Shown: positions 20,201 to 28,709, counted from the stretch's first letter. The stretch: DNA of 64,000 nt from Tritrichomonas foetus (GCA_001839685.1 MLAK01000572.1:17276-81275); one strand, 5' to 3'. Made by a program: numbers and translations. Notes: a model not told the origin generated them from the sequence alone.

Positions 20201-23200
20201 TAAGCATCATTTTCTCTTTCTTCTTGTCACCAGATGAAAGAGTTTTAGGCATTGCTGTTTTGGAATCTTTATCAATATCACTTCTTGTTGAACTTGATTG
20301 GTCATCAGGTGAAGTTTCCTCATTCTCGATTCTTGATTTCTTCTTCAAATCACCTATTTGAACCGATTTTCTTCTTAGTTCTGGTTCGATTGGGAAGCTT
20401 TTATCTTTCTTAGATTTAACAACGGCACTTTTGGCACTCTTCCTTGAACTGGAATGAGATTTGGATGATTCATTTGGAATTTCAGATGTTTTGGACTTCT
20501 TTGATGAAGAGATTTCATAATCAGAATCGGTTTTTTGGGAAGAGGAACTTTCACTTGTTGTTTCATGAGAGGACCTCTTACTGGATGATTTCTTTCCAGA
20601 TGATTCGGTTTCAGTTACAGACCAATTTGCTGGCTTGAGCTTTGATTTTGGTGTATGTTGAACTGTTCCAGATCTTGTGGTAATCTTCTTTGGAGATATT
20701 TCCGAGGATTCTGACTCAGACTTTGATTCAGATAGTGATGAATAAGTTTCACTAGAATCACTTGCACTCAATTCAGATTCTGATTCTGATTGAGAATATG
20801 AAGACTGAGTTTCTGTTTCTGTTGGAGATTCTGACCTTGATTCAGATTGTGTTTCTGATTCGGTTTCAGATTGTGTTTCAGATTCGGTTTCAGTTTCTGT
20901 CTTAGATTTAGATTTAGACTTTGATTTCGGCTTAGACTTTGATTTCGGCTTAGACTTAGATTTGACCCGAGAATCGGATTCACTTTGATACTCAGAATCT
21001 GATTCAATTTCTGATTCTGACTCGGTTTCGGTTACTGTATTAGATGATTCAACTTTCGATGAATAGGAGGAGGTTGGTGAAGATTCTGTAAACTGAGAAC
21101 TTTGAGAAGAAGATATTGGTGAATAATTTGAAGTAGCAGTTGTAGCCACATCAGTATTAATTGGTGGAGATGATGAAGGTGTAGAAGGGGATGGGGAATT
21201 CTTTCCAGAAACTTTAATTAAACTGCTTGTCATTCCTTTCTGGAATGTATCAAGCATGAAAATGCCTAATTGTTGTTTCTTTGGTTCATTTGGTTCCACT
21301 GGTTTTTCTTCTTCTTCTTCAGGCTCATCAATTGTCATCAAAGTTGATTCTTCAGACAAGAGATTCTTTCGATAATTTAGAAGATTAGCAAGTGTTTTAC
21401 TCATTGGCTTAACACCTCTGTTCTTTGGAGCAAAATCACCGGCAAGAGAAAGATCAGCAGTTGTTGTATTGGTAGCAGATGACATCATTGTTGATGTAGA
21501 TTGTTCAATATCATGATCTTTTCTATTTAAATCAGAAAATACGAAATTTTCAAAGAGACTATCATCATCACTTGAGCTTAATGTGTTAATATTTCGCTCT
21601 CGGATAGCATTAATGAATGGAAGTGATGATAATGATGTTGATCCAACTTGACTTACATTTGTTGAAGATTCTTCAAAGTTCTTCTTGGGACTTTTGATGA
21701 ACTTTTCTGGTGATCTGGGCGGGAATAATTGTTTGGGAGAACGTGAAGCAAATGGAATTCGTTTCGGGGAAGGCTCTGGCGATGAAGATGAATTATCGGG
21801 ACCAAATGTGGCTGTTGAAATTTCACTAAGTTTGGCTTGAACTTCAGTTGAAACATATTGTGGCTTAGCTTCAGCAGCCTTCTTTAAGCCTCTCTTTCCC
21901 TTCCTTCTTCCTCTCCTTGGTCTCCTTCTTCCTTTCTTTGTTGGTTTTCCATCTGGGTTGGTATTATTTGCTTTTCTTCCCCTTCTTCCTCTTCTTCTTC
22001 CTGGTTTTGTTGTTTCTTCTTGATTTTCAATATTTTGTTCTCTTGTTTGAACTTGCTCAACTTTTGGAGCTGGTTCTTCATTTATTTCTTCTTCTTCGTC
22101 TTCATCGTTAATGTTTTCGTTGTTTTCTATTTCTTCTTCTTCATTATCATATTCTTCTTCTTCTTCGTTGCGAATTTCTACATTTTCTTGATTATCTTCT
22201 TCTTCTTCTTCAACTATAACATTCGAGTTTCTGATTTCAGTTCCAAAAGATGTTGCTGGCGGTGATTTTGGACTGAATGATGGTGAAAGTGGTGCAGAAG
22301 AAGAAGAAGAAGAAGATGATGATGATGATGAACTAGAAATATGCTGCTTCTTTTGTGGAATTTCTCTTTTGTATGGTCTCAAAGGAGAAAATTCTTCTTC
22401 CTCTTCTTCTTCTTCGCTTGCATTTGTTCCATTAGATGATGAAATCTTTCGATATTCGTCACCATCTGGTAAAAGAACAGCAGTTGCAGTAATTTGATAC
22501 AACTTTGGTGATGGTGATTTACTTGTTGGTTTCGCACTTGTTGGTGTAGAAACTTGAGCAGTTGCTTTATCATCTTCATCACTGGAGTCAGATGATGCAT
22601 ATCTGTTATAATTTGGTGGAAGACTTGTTCGAACAACCGGTTGATCGGCAGATTGAATGAGTGGTTTCATAATTTTCGATTTTTTAGCTTTCTTTTCAGC
22701 CTTTTCTGGCTGCTTTGTTTGTTGTTTAATTGGTTGTTGAGTTTGTTGTTTAATTGGTTGTTGAGTTTGTTGTTGTGGTTTTGATTGTGACTTTGATGAT
22801 TGTTTAGATTTTATTGAACTTGCTTTACTAACTGATGATGATTCAGATTGCTGAGTAGAAGAAGGAAATTTAAGTCCTCTTTCAATAAAATGATTTTCAG
22901 CTGGAATTTCTGGTTTCCGTTGTTCAATTGACTTTTTAGAGCCGATACTTTTTTGAGAAATTGGTTCTGATTCGTCTTCTTCTTCGTATTCATAAACATA
23001 TTCTTTGCTTGATTCACTTTTGTTAATTTCAGGTGAATCGCCAATATTGGCAACGATATTCTTTCCATCTTTATTAAAACTTAAATTGATGTTCAATAAA
23101 ATATTTTGTGGTTTCTTAGGATTGCCTTGAGAATCTTCAGTTGAATCACCGTTATATATTAAAATTGGTTGTTTTATTTTAGTTTTGATTTGACTTTGCT

Positions 23201-24008
23201 GATCAATATATTCACCTTTTAATGGGATTGGTGATCCAGATGTGTTGATTTCAACACCTTCCTTATGGTCTGGACTATTAGCGAAGTCATCTGAACTCAA
23301 GCGTGGAGATGATGATGATGATGAATCTTCATTGTCGCTGCTTTTCTTTGAAATCTTGTTTATCGGAGAAAGCTGATCATGTGGCATTTCAAACGACTGA
23401 CTAATTAAATCATAGCTTGCAGAATCTCCATGATCCGATGTTCGTTTCTTTTTAGATTTTGATGATTTTTTAACCTTACCATCATCTTGTTTTTCCTGTT
23501 CGACTTTTTGTTTGGCTGGCGGATTATCTTTTACTGCAGATGCCTTTGCCAAAATTTTATTGAAATGGGCCTTTGTTTCTTCGTTTAATAAGTGTGGAAC
23601 TTTGCTCAGTAAAGCCTGAGCAAGTTTTGGATGATGATAGTGATGACGGTTTGTATTTTGCATGATATCAATAAGTTCGGCGAGTGGTTCTTTCTTATCT
23701 TTAAGAGCAACCATATTCAAAAGCGTAGCAGAATCTAGCTTGCGACTTGAGTTGGTTGGGTATTCATTCTTAAAACAATTCATTGTTAACGACATCCCGT
23801 TTCTTTCGAGGAATTTCATTGCTAATTCGGTAGCAATCATTCTGGCCTTGCTCCTGTGAGCTCCACCATCTGGAAGATCTTTGGATAAATTATTTTCGTG
23901 AATAATCTTTGAAACTTCGGTTAAATACTTGGCTTCAAGGTGGTAAATCGTACCAGAACATAACTCATGCGCGAGTTGTTCACTTGAAGAGCCGCGTTGA
24001 TGTTTCAT
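14205..24008 (-). CDS. Giant (3267 aa) low-complexity protein with LisH-like N terminus and four C-terminal C2 domains
   Basis: This single uninterrupted frame begins at the first ATG. Residues about 1-75 are helical and contain a LisH-like segment (ARMIATELAMKFLERNGM). Residues about 160-1000 are acidic and Ser-rich with E/D runs and an RRGRRGRK-type basic patch. Residues about 1000-1085 are an S/K and S/E/T alternating repeat. Residues about 1300-1600 are many degenerate EYSTS-x-KK-EYSSS units. Residues about 1965-2080 are three to four charged coiled-coil repeats (RRKRxxIExxIxxLRxEL). A Pro/Gln stretch lies near 2375-2415. C2 domains lie at about 2563-2690, 2733-2850, 2873-2990 and 3013-3130, each with a W-N-E/Q-x-F-type strand. 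Only the first keeps an acidic loop (DAFDDCDPYC) fit for Ca binding. Such an architecture suggests a large membrane- or cytoskeleton-tethering protein (inference). Confidence 0.85.
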   Translation of the reverse strand: MKHQRGSSSEQLAHELCSGTIYHLEAKYLTEVSKIIHENNLSKDLPDGGAHRSKARMIATELAMKFLERNGMSLTMNCFKNEYPTNSSRKLDSATLLNMVALKDKKEPLAELIDIMQNTNRHHYHHPKLAQALLSKVPHLLNEETKAHFNKILAKASAVKDNPPAKQKVEQEKQDDGKVKKSSKSKKKRTSDHGDSASYDLISQSFEMPHDQLSPINKISKKSSDNEDSSSSSSPRLSSDDFANSPDHKEGVEINTSGSPIPLKGEYIDQQSQIKTKIKQPILIYNGDSTEDSQGNPKKPQNILLNINLSFNKDGKNIVANIGDSPEINKSESSKEYVYEYEEEDESEPISQKSIGSKKSIEQRKPEIPAENHFIERGLKFPSSTQQSESSSVSKASSIKSKQSSKSQSKPQQQTQQPIKQQTQQPIKQQTKQPEKAEKKAKKSKIMKPLIQSADQPVVRTSLPPNYNRYASSDSSDEDDKATAQVSTPTSAKPTSKSPSPKLYQITATAVLLPDGDEYRKISSSNGTNASEEEEEEEEFSPLRPYKREIPQKKQHISSSSSSSSSSSSSSAPLSPSFSPKSPPATSFGTEIRNSNVIVEEEEEDNQENVEIRNEEEEEYDNEEEEIENNENINDEDEEEEINEEPAPKVEQVQTREQNIENQEETTKPGRRRGRRGRKANNTNPDGKPTKKGRRRPRRGRRKGKRGLKKAAEAKPQYVSTEVQAKLSEISTATFGPDNSSSSPEPSPKRIPFASRSPKQLFPPRSPEKFIKSPKKNFEESSTNVSQVGSTSLSSLPFINAIRERNINTLSSSDDDSLFENFVFSDLNRKDHDIEQSTSTMMSSATNTTTADLSLAGDFAPKNRGVKPMSKTLANLLNYRKNLLSEESTLMTIDEPEEEEEKPVEPNEPKKQQLGIFMLDTFQKGMTSSLIKVSGKNSPSPSTPSSSPPINTDVATTATSNYSPISSSQSSQFTESSPTSSYSSKVESSNTVTETESESEIESDSEYQSESDSRVKSKSKPKSKSKPKSKSKSKSKTETETESETQSETESETQSESRSESPTETETQSSYSQSESESELSASDSSETYSSLSESKSESESSEISPKKITTRSGTVQHTPKSKLKPANWSVTETESSGKKSSSKRSSHETTSESSSSQKTDSDYEISSSKKSKTSEIPNESSKSHSSSRKSAKSAVVKSKKDKSFPIEPELRRKSVQIGDLKKKSRIENEETSPDDQSSSTRSDIDKDSKTAMPKTLSSGDKKKEKMMLKNRNAKLSEDEEEKESETESEASSKSWEEIPEYETTESETESQQYSTSKDYSTTKRSSTSKEYSTTKGYSSSTKDNTTTEKETDESSRNSSSNEETTSASPVFNKKPPLKNVRKDDSSSIPTSFADRDYPDAVIDSIKAKTSPDRERRDSFDTTSKSQKSKSNRSSTTNTEYSSSAKESSTTGKQYSTSNRVYSTSRKEYSTTGNESTTSEAESSTSEPEYSTSKRDYSSSKKDYSTTTSKEYSTSRKDYSSSKKGYSTTSYASDTSEKESSSPSYSGSKKEYSTSRRDDSTTVNEPSTSENEYSTSKKEYSSSRNESSVTNSKNKKAKQESTSYGQSSYTESTYVSSSNDESTDDSYEPTSSSAPPKKTRKPKNKKKQSREYSTSDNESYEQTTSTAASSVKKPDKRQAKRKSVPNEYSSSDDDSYYSSYYYSSSDSSPRNKKKGQTNDDEYYSSLYYSTETETLEEPPRKNQIRLRVDKAQFEQLYPNGVKTPTIILSKKGFEVISNMIQNRDVPIDLTPKSPAVQPQQEEPPASPSKTKKRVKKFEAGHTKNEPNTMTIVTSGPHAGLIKRKIKKSDHKADIEKKLHEKEEIAKKLQDELDKIKEKENLKVEKATETPRVEIATETFTPAKNATPRRAGKATPSRKRSPQKRSNAIAASKQLRQQYINHLMNGEELSSITETVSISVDSELHPEMMTREQKRAKRKEIHEKIKKLREELTKPVDVDARRRKRAKIEAKIEFLRNEFEKSSDSEEKLFMGRKLESKMKKLHENLNDPTSLTPAQRRKRRHEIEQELQKLHDELDMTTSTDDEQLNEQQQRQPLPRRKGALKGTKKGKMAKKFPPKQQNFKQVLKGNPKKFHKSEDEPDVAVKTRSAKINPKKGDDQNSYDKEFELNSPKIPVRVELKDPGTQKVEKPSSSSDSDNEFENEEELKSYSYSNKISTPPTSTISKSQTDTKSSSQNEEKAPHILNEDFFSDSSISERRKIPPLTVEIPKKDGKAEFFKKHYESRSNTSGDNLMSSSSSENELVQNNKNNQRNMLRGPEYKPQQIRVKKREMPKPDEVEIRPPKTDNNTGLPIPPPNASISLSQLNISPSGSLGPIMFPSPPPQPNIQQLHYLQSTQPPQQVSQPVQLQSQQHHNKVKRKYKVSKRDGSRSPSPIKSDDQKKQVLMAPPPPNGQDQIVIKDGKRKIKRKVATPPKKDEKSLSSGSNSKKEHKYPAESPPSSIIASSNKSSKSSFDKKSSYEESLEKASHKDFLDDVLGHSNEEDESEMTFSTSSSSSNKTPSRVLNKYNVVIKVIEATDVPNIDAFDDCDPYCLLFIEGDTSAKRTKAQEKTSHPIWNEEFVFTVNDSSAALIVQLKDEDIAAGDEILSTAKIDLLKFQADTNIDQWFNMKAVTGDSNGGKVHMIIKRSLIGTSSCSTDSLPQNNQQKNQLNNQSHNHTNHQSSSEGLKVDEKTMPKLRLNVSIEQGKGLPNCTQYCVAKIRATEGLAKTRPLNSSEPGWNESFKLKLPDPKNDSLLVTLRTRDPKNGDDDIANCTIPVSSIPFGQSVDQWFEFKSIGAKPKVIGSIHMKLRTELDSDNDTLQFSTSSSNMLTDEKQRLEINIIEGKEFKSGSSAYVMARIEGDPETFRTRTITDTRSPKWNEKFGIAVDPNKDILTIKIRNSKDDSDIASTQINLGGLKLKPQQIISKWFNLSPEGSGKLRIGFHFDDISPLSGEFVPQGNKFENFIENNIDLTTLSVDIVEARNIPKSSPFCLVTLEGGVTQQVLQTRAIRPSIQPKWNQHLEFQLAPKASATLIVIIKDKRSNDREIGQISLPIKSLKSGVSNDKWFKLEPSGEIHLIVTPNAKDSPKPIKFHTSRSNSSKNQKSGENTNSSDVDEPVILVDASSSESDIDFSLSEEGIPMKKRRRKKKIELSHSKSNSNSISSQTKNKIRVKKRKSVSSNSKNEDIENVLERNINIENSSSISSTESHKRKILAQFPSSSYSDAPF
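19200..20100 (-). repeat. Coding EYSTS/YSSSKK repeats in the giant C2 protein
   Basis: A degenerate unit of about 8-12 codons (Lys-x-Tyr-Ser-Thr-Ser/Thr-Lys/Glu) is repeated some 25 times, giving the plus strand a GAATATTC-rich texture. It is likely a Ser/Thr/Tyr phosphorylation-prone disordered region and probably length-variable between strains (inference). Confidence 0.75.
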
Positions 24009-24622
24009 AAAAATTTGTTGATAAGTTTAAGATTTCTGTCTAAACGTTCCTTTTTTCCACTTTTTCAATTCTATGAAACACATTATTTTAAATAACATAA
24101 ACGTATAAAAAGTGATCATATTGAGGATTTTCCAAACAGAGTTAATATTCTGTTTTTTCCAAAATAGGGAATTTACAATCGAAATATGTATTAAGAATAC
24201 CATGTATGTGGACCAAAAAATTTGTTTTCTGTCTATTTTCACAATTTTCATTGATTCAAATACAGATCGAGAATAATCATTTGATGTTGTCAGTTATCTG
24301 GATGTATCTTATGTATATTGAAATGTATTGAACTTTTCATGAATATGAAAGAAATTTCTGATCAAAAGAAAAATCCAATTTTCATTTGTTCAAAATTGTT
24401 AATTTCATTTGTTTATTTTCTGTATTTAAAATTTATTCATAATAATAATGTTAATAGATACATCAACTCATAATTGTATATGGTTGTTTCAGAGATATTC
24501 AAAAATAAATCCACCAATCAATTTGAAAGTTAATTCTGTCAATTTGAATGGAACACAACTTTTGAGGTTTCAAATTTAATTTAGAATAAAAATTTTTCGA
24601 AAAGTGTCATTTGCTAAAATAG
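24009..24622. other. Divergent intergenic region, no gene supported
   Basis: This AT-rich spacer lies between the giant gene start and the next plus-strand frame. A GTATGT hexamer occurs near 24203 without any matching ACTAAC-type acceptor downstream, so no intron is supported. Confidence 0.45.
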
Positions 24623-25234
24623 ATCGAATTAACTATCGCCCAAGGTCTTGAACACCCACGTTCACAACAAACACAACAACAAACTAAATTCCTGTATCAC
24701 TGTGATCAATGTTCACAACAAAATCAACAGCAAACTAAACTCCTGTATCACTGTGATCAATTTTCACAACAAATTCCATTCAATGAAGCACCAAAGTATC
24801 AAATATATGGAACGCCACCTTCGCCGCCAATGTTTGTGCAAACAAATCCTCCAAAACAAGATGACAGTTCTGTTAATATCTATTTGAATCTCCATCAAAT
24901 TCACAGTGGCCGAACATCACGTCAATTGAAACAACCAATCAATCCAACAATATTGAATGAAATTTATTCGCATTTCAGCTCAGGCGTTACTATCCAAGAG
25001 TTGAAGAGCATCGCAATGGTTCTTTCTTCCCTAGTTTTGAATTTGCCATATCCGAACAGAGACGAAAAACGGAGTTTGACCGGTTTATTCCTTTATTTCC
25101 AGAAGAACTGGGATTTAATCAAGCCAGTCATTCATTTGGTCAAATTGAGAGATGAAAATCAATTTGTGATTGATGGAAGAAGAGAATTGTACGAAATGAT
25201 GACCGGGAAAGCTATTTCAGAAAAGAATTCATAG
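24623..25234 (+). CDS. Hypothetical protein with unclear 5' end (first ATG at 24830)
   Basis: The frame is open for 203 codons from 24623, after TAG 24620-24622, to the stop at 25232-25234. Its first ATG is only at 24830, giving 134 residues. The part before that ATG is clearly coding-like: it holds a 51-bp tandem repeat read as a 17-residue unit (QQTKxLYHCDQxSQQ) and then a Pro-rich linker running smoothly into the downstream frame. An initiator-like TCATTT lies at 24607-24612. Options are a lost start codon, an unseen upstream exon, or initiation at 24830 with conserved-looking 5' sequence by chance. The C-terminal 100 residues are a compact helical domain (LNEIYSHFSSGVTIQELKSIA and GLFLYFQKNWDLIKPVI) that I do not recognise. 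Confidence 0.5.
   Translation: MELTIAQGLEHPRSQQTQQQTKFLYHCDQCSQQNQQQTKLLYHCDQFSQQIPFNEAPKYQIYGTPPSPPMFVQTNPPKQDDSSVNIYLNLHQIHSGRTSRQLKQPINPTILNEIYSHFSSGVTIQELKSIAMVLSSLVLNLPYPNRDEKRSLTGLFLYFQKNWDLIKPVIHLVKLRDENQFVIDGRRELYEMMTGKAISEKNS
24661..24772. repeat. 51-bp tandem repeat (about 2.2 copies)
   Basis: TTCACAACAA starts at 24661, 24712 and 24763, an exact 51-bp period. The first two copies differ at a handful of positions. The period is 17 codons, so it preserves the downstream reading frame. Confidence 0.9.
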
Positions 25235-25809
25235 AATTTATTTTAAACAAATCTAATTTATTCTTTTTATCTTTACTTTTTATTTTAATTCATCTTCCAC
25301 ATTAAGAAGATGTATACAAACTAAATAGTCTTAACGTACGAAATCACTAAAATGATCCTTATCATCAGTATTACTTAATACCATCAGTCAAAAATCAAAA
25401 CCCAAATAGCTAAAAGAATGACGAAAATTTCCCTTATCGCAAACTTCGCAAATGGCCGAATTCAAAAATATTTCGAAAATGATTCTGAAGAAGCTATTGT
25501 TTCAGTTTTCGGGTGAACAGCTTTCAGTCAATTGTTAAATCTATTTTTTATAGTTATGAGTCATATTTATTCATAGTTTTGAAATTTTGCAACAATTAAA
25601 CCGAAAAAAGAGCGATTTTGGAGAAAGCATAAAAAAAAATTGTGAGAAGCTTTTTTTCCAAGAATCATAAAGATTATAATACTGCTTCCCATAATTCTAT
25701 TTACACTTCTTCTATCGATTTTTAATTAAAAATCGCGAAAATTTTGATAGTTTTAACTCAGTGATGTTGAATTAATTCAATTTCCATTTGACAAATAAGA
25801 ATGTATTGA

Positions 25810-26025
25810 AATCTTTTCTGTCATAAAATTTTAGTATATGAAGAAAATAGACTGGCAGTCCTCAACAGCACATTCTCAAGCAGGGATACAGATACAACGA
25901 TTGAAAGACCAAATCAAGAAAAATGGAATCCAATATGTTTTTTTCCAGACTCAATGCCAAGTGAATTTTCTGATGACTCGCCATTTAGATGGCAAAACAT
26001 TCATAATCTTCTCATTGATGCCTAA
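25810..26025 (+). pseudogene. Possible gene remnant or unlinked 3' exon
   Basis: A 71-codon frame lies between TGA 25807-25809 and TAA 26023-26025 and has no ATG near its start. From about 25835 its composition is unlike the surroundings: it is less AT-rich and reads like the acidic tail of a protein (RLAVLNSTFSSRDTDTT, then FFPDSMPSEFSDDSPFRW). No trichomonad acceptor motif precedes it. It may be the relic of a deleted gene. An overlapping frame beginning at the ATG at 25838 is less protein-like. Confidence 0.3.
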
Positions 26026-26722
26026 ATTTTTTTTATTTATATCAAAATTATTAATATTTTTTTTATACTTCATTTTTGTATTTTGGAAAACATTATAATT
26101 TTCGATGGAGGGTCATATGATAATAAAAAGCACGATTTATGATCAGAAATAATCAAGATATTAATGCTATAAAATCACTTTTTATCTCAATAATTCTCAG
26201 AAATTTCTGTTGGGTTTATTTTTTTCTCACAATTTTTTTTTTGGATTTGGTTTTCTCTGTATCTTGATTTTTAAATTATAATATTTATATATTATTAATA
26301 GGATTACAATTAAATAATATTTAGATGACAATAATATCAACAATTATCCATTTAGATCTCTCAATGGTCTTCTACATCTAGAGCTAGTTAGTTTGTATAC
26401 ATCTGTCAGTTTTTTCTTTAAAAAAGCTAATCGATTGAATATGGGGGTCTCTCAAACATTTTTTCTATGAGTTTTCAGAATTATCTTAAATATTTCATCG
26501 TTTATTTAAAAGTGTAAACCCTTAATCAGAATCGGGAACTTCGAATATGATTTGAAGAACAATTTATTTAATGAATCTCCTAAACTCATTCCAAAATTGT
26601 AATGTTTTCCCGAAATTCATGATGAATAATCCATAACTTGACTCAAAAAGATCATTTAGTTGAAGATGGTAGCTGACCAGTTAAATATTGAAAAATGGCA
26701 AAAGTGTCTTTCAGTGAAAATC

Positions 26723-26723
26723 A
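26723..26723 (+). promoter_or_regulatory. Putative initiator (TCACTTT) for the 26754 gene
   Basis: TCA(+1)CTT at 26721-26726 matches the trichomonad initiator consensus TCAYW and lies 31 nt before the ATG. Confidence 0.5.
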
Positions 26724-26753
26724 CTTTAAATAGAAAAATAAAAAGACGTTAAG

Positions 26754-27419
26754 ATGTCCAACAATTTTGGAATGAGTCAAGAAGATCTGAAGGAACAGCT
26801 ACGTCAAGCTGGATATGGGAATGTTCCAACCAATATCATTCAAGAGTTTTCCCAGTTTCTCCAAAATGAATCTGAGAACTCTCATATCGAAAAAGTAAAT
26901 AACAATCAACCTCCAATCGCGTTTAAACGAAAAAAGCCAAAGAAAAGGAAGACTACCAAAAAAAAGAAGGTAGTCAAATCACATCAAATGTCATTACCAG
27001 CAAATTTTGAAGGCGAAGAAGATATCTGGGTGACTAAAATTCAACAACTTCAACATAAAGCGAATGCCATTGATCTTCAATTGCAAGCATGCTGTGAAAT
27101 ATGTGCAGATGATGCACGCTATTCTGCAGCCCCGCTATATTTCTTCAATTATGAAAATTTCAGAGATCCATACCCGAAAATTAAAAAATGTAATGGAGGA
27201 CATGGATATATTCTACCACCCAATTGGAGATGCAGCAGACACCGATATCCTATTTATAAAAATGAAGTATATAGTCGTCCGCCAGAATTCATCCATGAGT
27301 TGCGTGCTTCCGAAAGAAAACCACGTCCATATGTTCCTGGTGTTGAACAACGAAACTATGATATGCGATTCAGAATCAAAGAGAAAATGATGTACAGTCA
27401 TCCTGACTATCATGTATAA
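26754..27419 (+). CDS. Possible HYLS1-like centriolar protein
   Basis: This 221-residue protein has an N-terminal helix (LKEQLRQAGYGNVPTNIIQEF) resembling the short helical motif at the start of many protist HYLS1 proteins. A strongly basic linker follows (KKPKKRKTTKKKKVVK, about 60-75), then a middle part with two CxxC-like pairs (CCEIC near 115). The C-terminal block SERKPRPYVPGVEQRNYDMRFRIKEKM is reminiscent of the HYLS1 C-terminal region. HYLS1 is needed for centriole-to-basal-body function and ciliogenesis, which would suit a flagellate. The resemblance is by eye and weak; the middle Cys/Tyr-rich segment is not typical. Otherwise this is a hypothetical basic protein. Confidence 0.45.
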   Translation: MSNNFGMSQEDLKEQLRQAGYGNVPTNIIQEFSQFLQNESENSHIEKVNNNQPPIAFKRKKPKKRKTTKKKKVVKSHQMSLPANFEGEEDIWVTKIQQLQHKANAIDLQLQACCEICADDARYSAAPLYFFNYENFRDPYPKIKKCNGGHGYILPPNWRCSRHRYPIYKNEVYSRPPEFIHELRASERKPRPYVPGVEQRNYDMRFRIKEKMMYSHPDYHV

Positions 27420-27671
27420 AGAAATTCTTTTTGTTTCTTATATAAAATATTTTAAAAAGTGAAAACTACTTGATATTTTTTTCAATGAGTCATTCACTCC
27501 TTTTGATAATCTGTAACTTCATAAAAGCATAAGCAAAATAAAATAATCTTTCCTTTTGTATTATATAAAAACGAATAGCACAATAAAAAGTGTGAGACAA
27601 TAAAACAAGGTAGAATATTGATAGAGCTTTTATTACAGATAGATTATTTTACAAACACCTTAATCTCGTCT

Positions 27672-28709
27672 TTATGTATATTTGTGAGTATTATTGTTAA
27701 TAGGTAGATGTGACGAATCAGATGAGGTGTCTTGTGAATGATATTCGCTATCCTTCGGTGAATCTTCATCAACTTCAACATTTACTTTCTCACTACTATT
27801 TGTACTATTGTTGTTTGATTCAAAAGCTTGTGCATCAGCAATTGAATCAAATGATGGATTACTTTTGCCCAATTCTATAATTTTATTTCTCTTTTTCACA
27901 ATCATGAAGTATACACATATAACGAAAAGTATTAATTGTTCAATAATTGTAACACCAACTGGTAAAATAGTTGTCCAATCTTCGCCTTGTCCAAAGAACA
28001 TAAATGCAAAATTAATCATAGTTCCAAATAATAGAATTCCTAAAGTAACTAACGAATATGATCCTCGATCTTTTAAGGAACAAGTTGTGAACATTTGTGG
28101 AAGATATTGAATAGCGAAACAACAAGCTGACAAAACACTACAAACTTGTGCAAACTTTCGCATTGCTTTGCTTTGAAATCCAATTTGTGTACCAATAAGC
28201 ATATAAACAGCAAAAACAATCATTTCGATCAGAATTGAAATTCCATAAAAAAATCGAGAGAAAAATTTTTCTCGTTGAATTGATTTTGTTCCTCTTTTTA
28301 GTCTTGGTTCTTGATCAATAAAAATGAAATTGAGAACATAAACAAATTTATATGTATACCAATCCATGGCCATGTTGCAAACTGTTAAAAATGTTGAAAG
28401 TACCTTTAAATTGTGATGTGGGTCACCTGTTTTTCTCATAAAGAGTCCTGCGAAATCTGATGCATGAAGTGCAATAATATTAAAGAAAACAAGTCCTTGT
28501 CCAAGATTTGTAATGAAAATCATGAATGGATTAATTCCGTAATTCGATCGAGATATTAAAATTGCCGCATTTTGTGGTTGATATGAAATAAGTGTACCAA
28601 TGAAAATAAAGCATCCGCATATTGTCCAAACAAGATCGTATTCACCAAAACAAGGTGTGTAATCAATAAAACCACTCATCGAATATTGGAAGCCATTCTT
28701 TGAATCCAT
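27672..28709 (-). CDS. PQ-loop repeat membrane transporter-like protein
   Basis: This 345-residue, seven-helix membrane protein has two PQ-loop repeats: SYQPQNAAIL near residue 43 and QYLPQMFTTCSLKDRGSYS near 201. The second has the usual pattern of PQ followed by a Ser-rich turn and another helix. PQ-loop proteins include lysosomal cystine and cationic-amino-acid exporters (cystinosin, PQLC2) and related Golgi and ER proteins. The substrate cannot be told from sequence alone. The tail (about 295-345) is acidic, Ser/Asn-rich and cytosolic. I start it at the first ATG (28709). The frame extends 18 codons upstream but only to a TTG. Confidence 0.82.
   Translation of the reverse strand: MDSKNGFQYSMSGFIDYTPCFGEYDLVWTICGCFIFIGTLISYQPQNAAILISRSNYGINPFMIFITNLGQGLVFFNIIALHASDFAGLFMRKTGDPHHNLKVLSTFLTVCNMAMDWYTYKFVYVLNFIFIDQEPRLKRGTKSIQREKFFSRFFYGISILIEMIVFAVYMLIGTQIGFQSKAMRKFAQVCSVLSACCFAIQYLPQMFTTCSLKDRGSYSLVTLGILLFGTMINFAFMFFGQGEDWTTILPVGVTIIEQLILFVICVYFMIVKKRNKIIELGKSNPSFDSIADAQAFESNNNSTNSSEKVNVEVDEDSPKDSEYHSQDTSSDSSHLPINNNTHKYT

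Larger units (their letters stand above)
25235..26753. other. Intergenic about 1.5 kb with one coding-like island
   Basis: This is mostly AT-rich sequence without genes. An open stretch at 25810-26025 reads like the C-terminal end of a protein and is listed separately. A TCACTTT initiator-like element at 26721-26727 belongs to the next gene. Confidence 0.5.

Noticed and set aside
20380..20400. GGTTCGATTGGGA resembling a tRNA T-loop
   Set aside because: It lies inside the giant coding frame, and no acceptor or anticodon stems can be assembled around it.
24203..24208. GTATGT donor-like hexamer upstream of the 24623 frame
   Set aside because: No ACTAACAYACAG-type acceptor occurs before the frame opens, so an intron cannot be supported.
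24648..24887. Frame with HNK-type repeats across the 51-bp repeat
   Set aside because: It begins with TTG, and the alternative frame continues into a longer protein-like sequence, so the repeat belongs to that frame.
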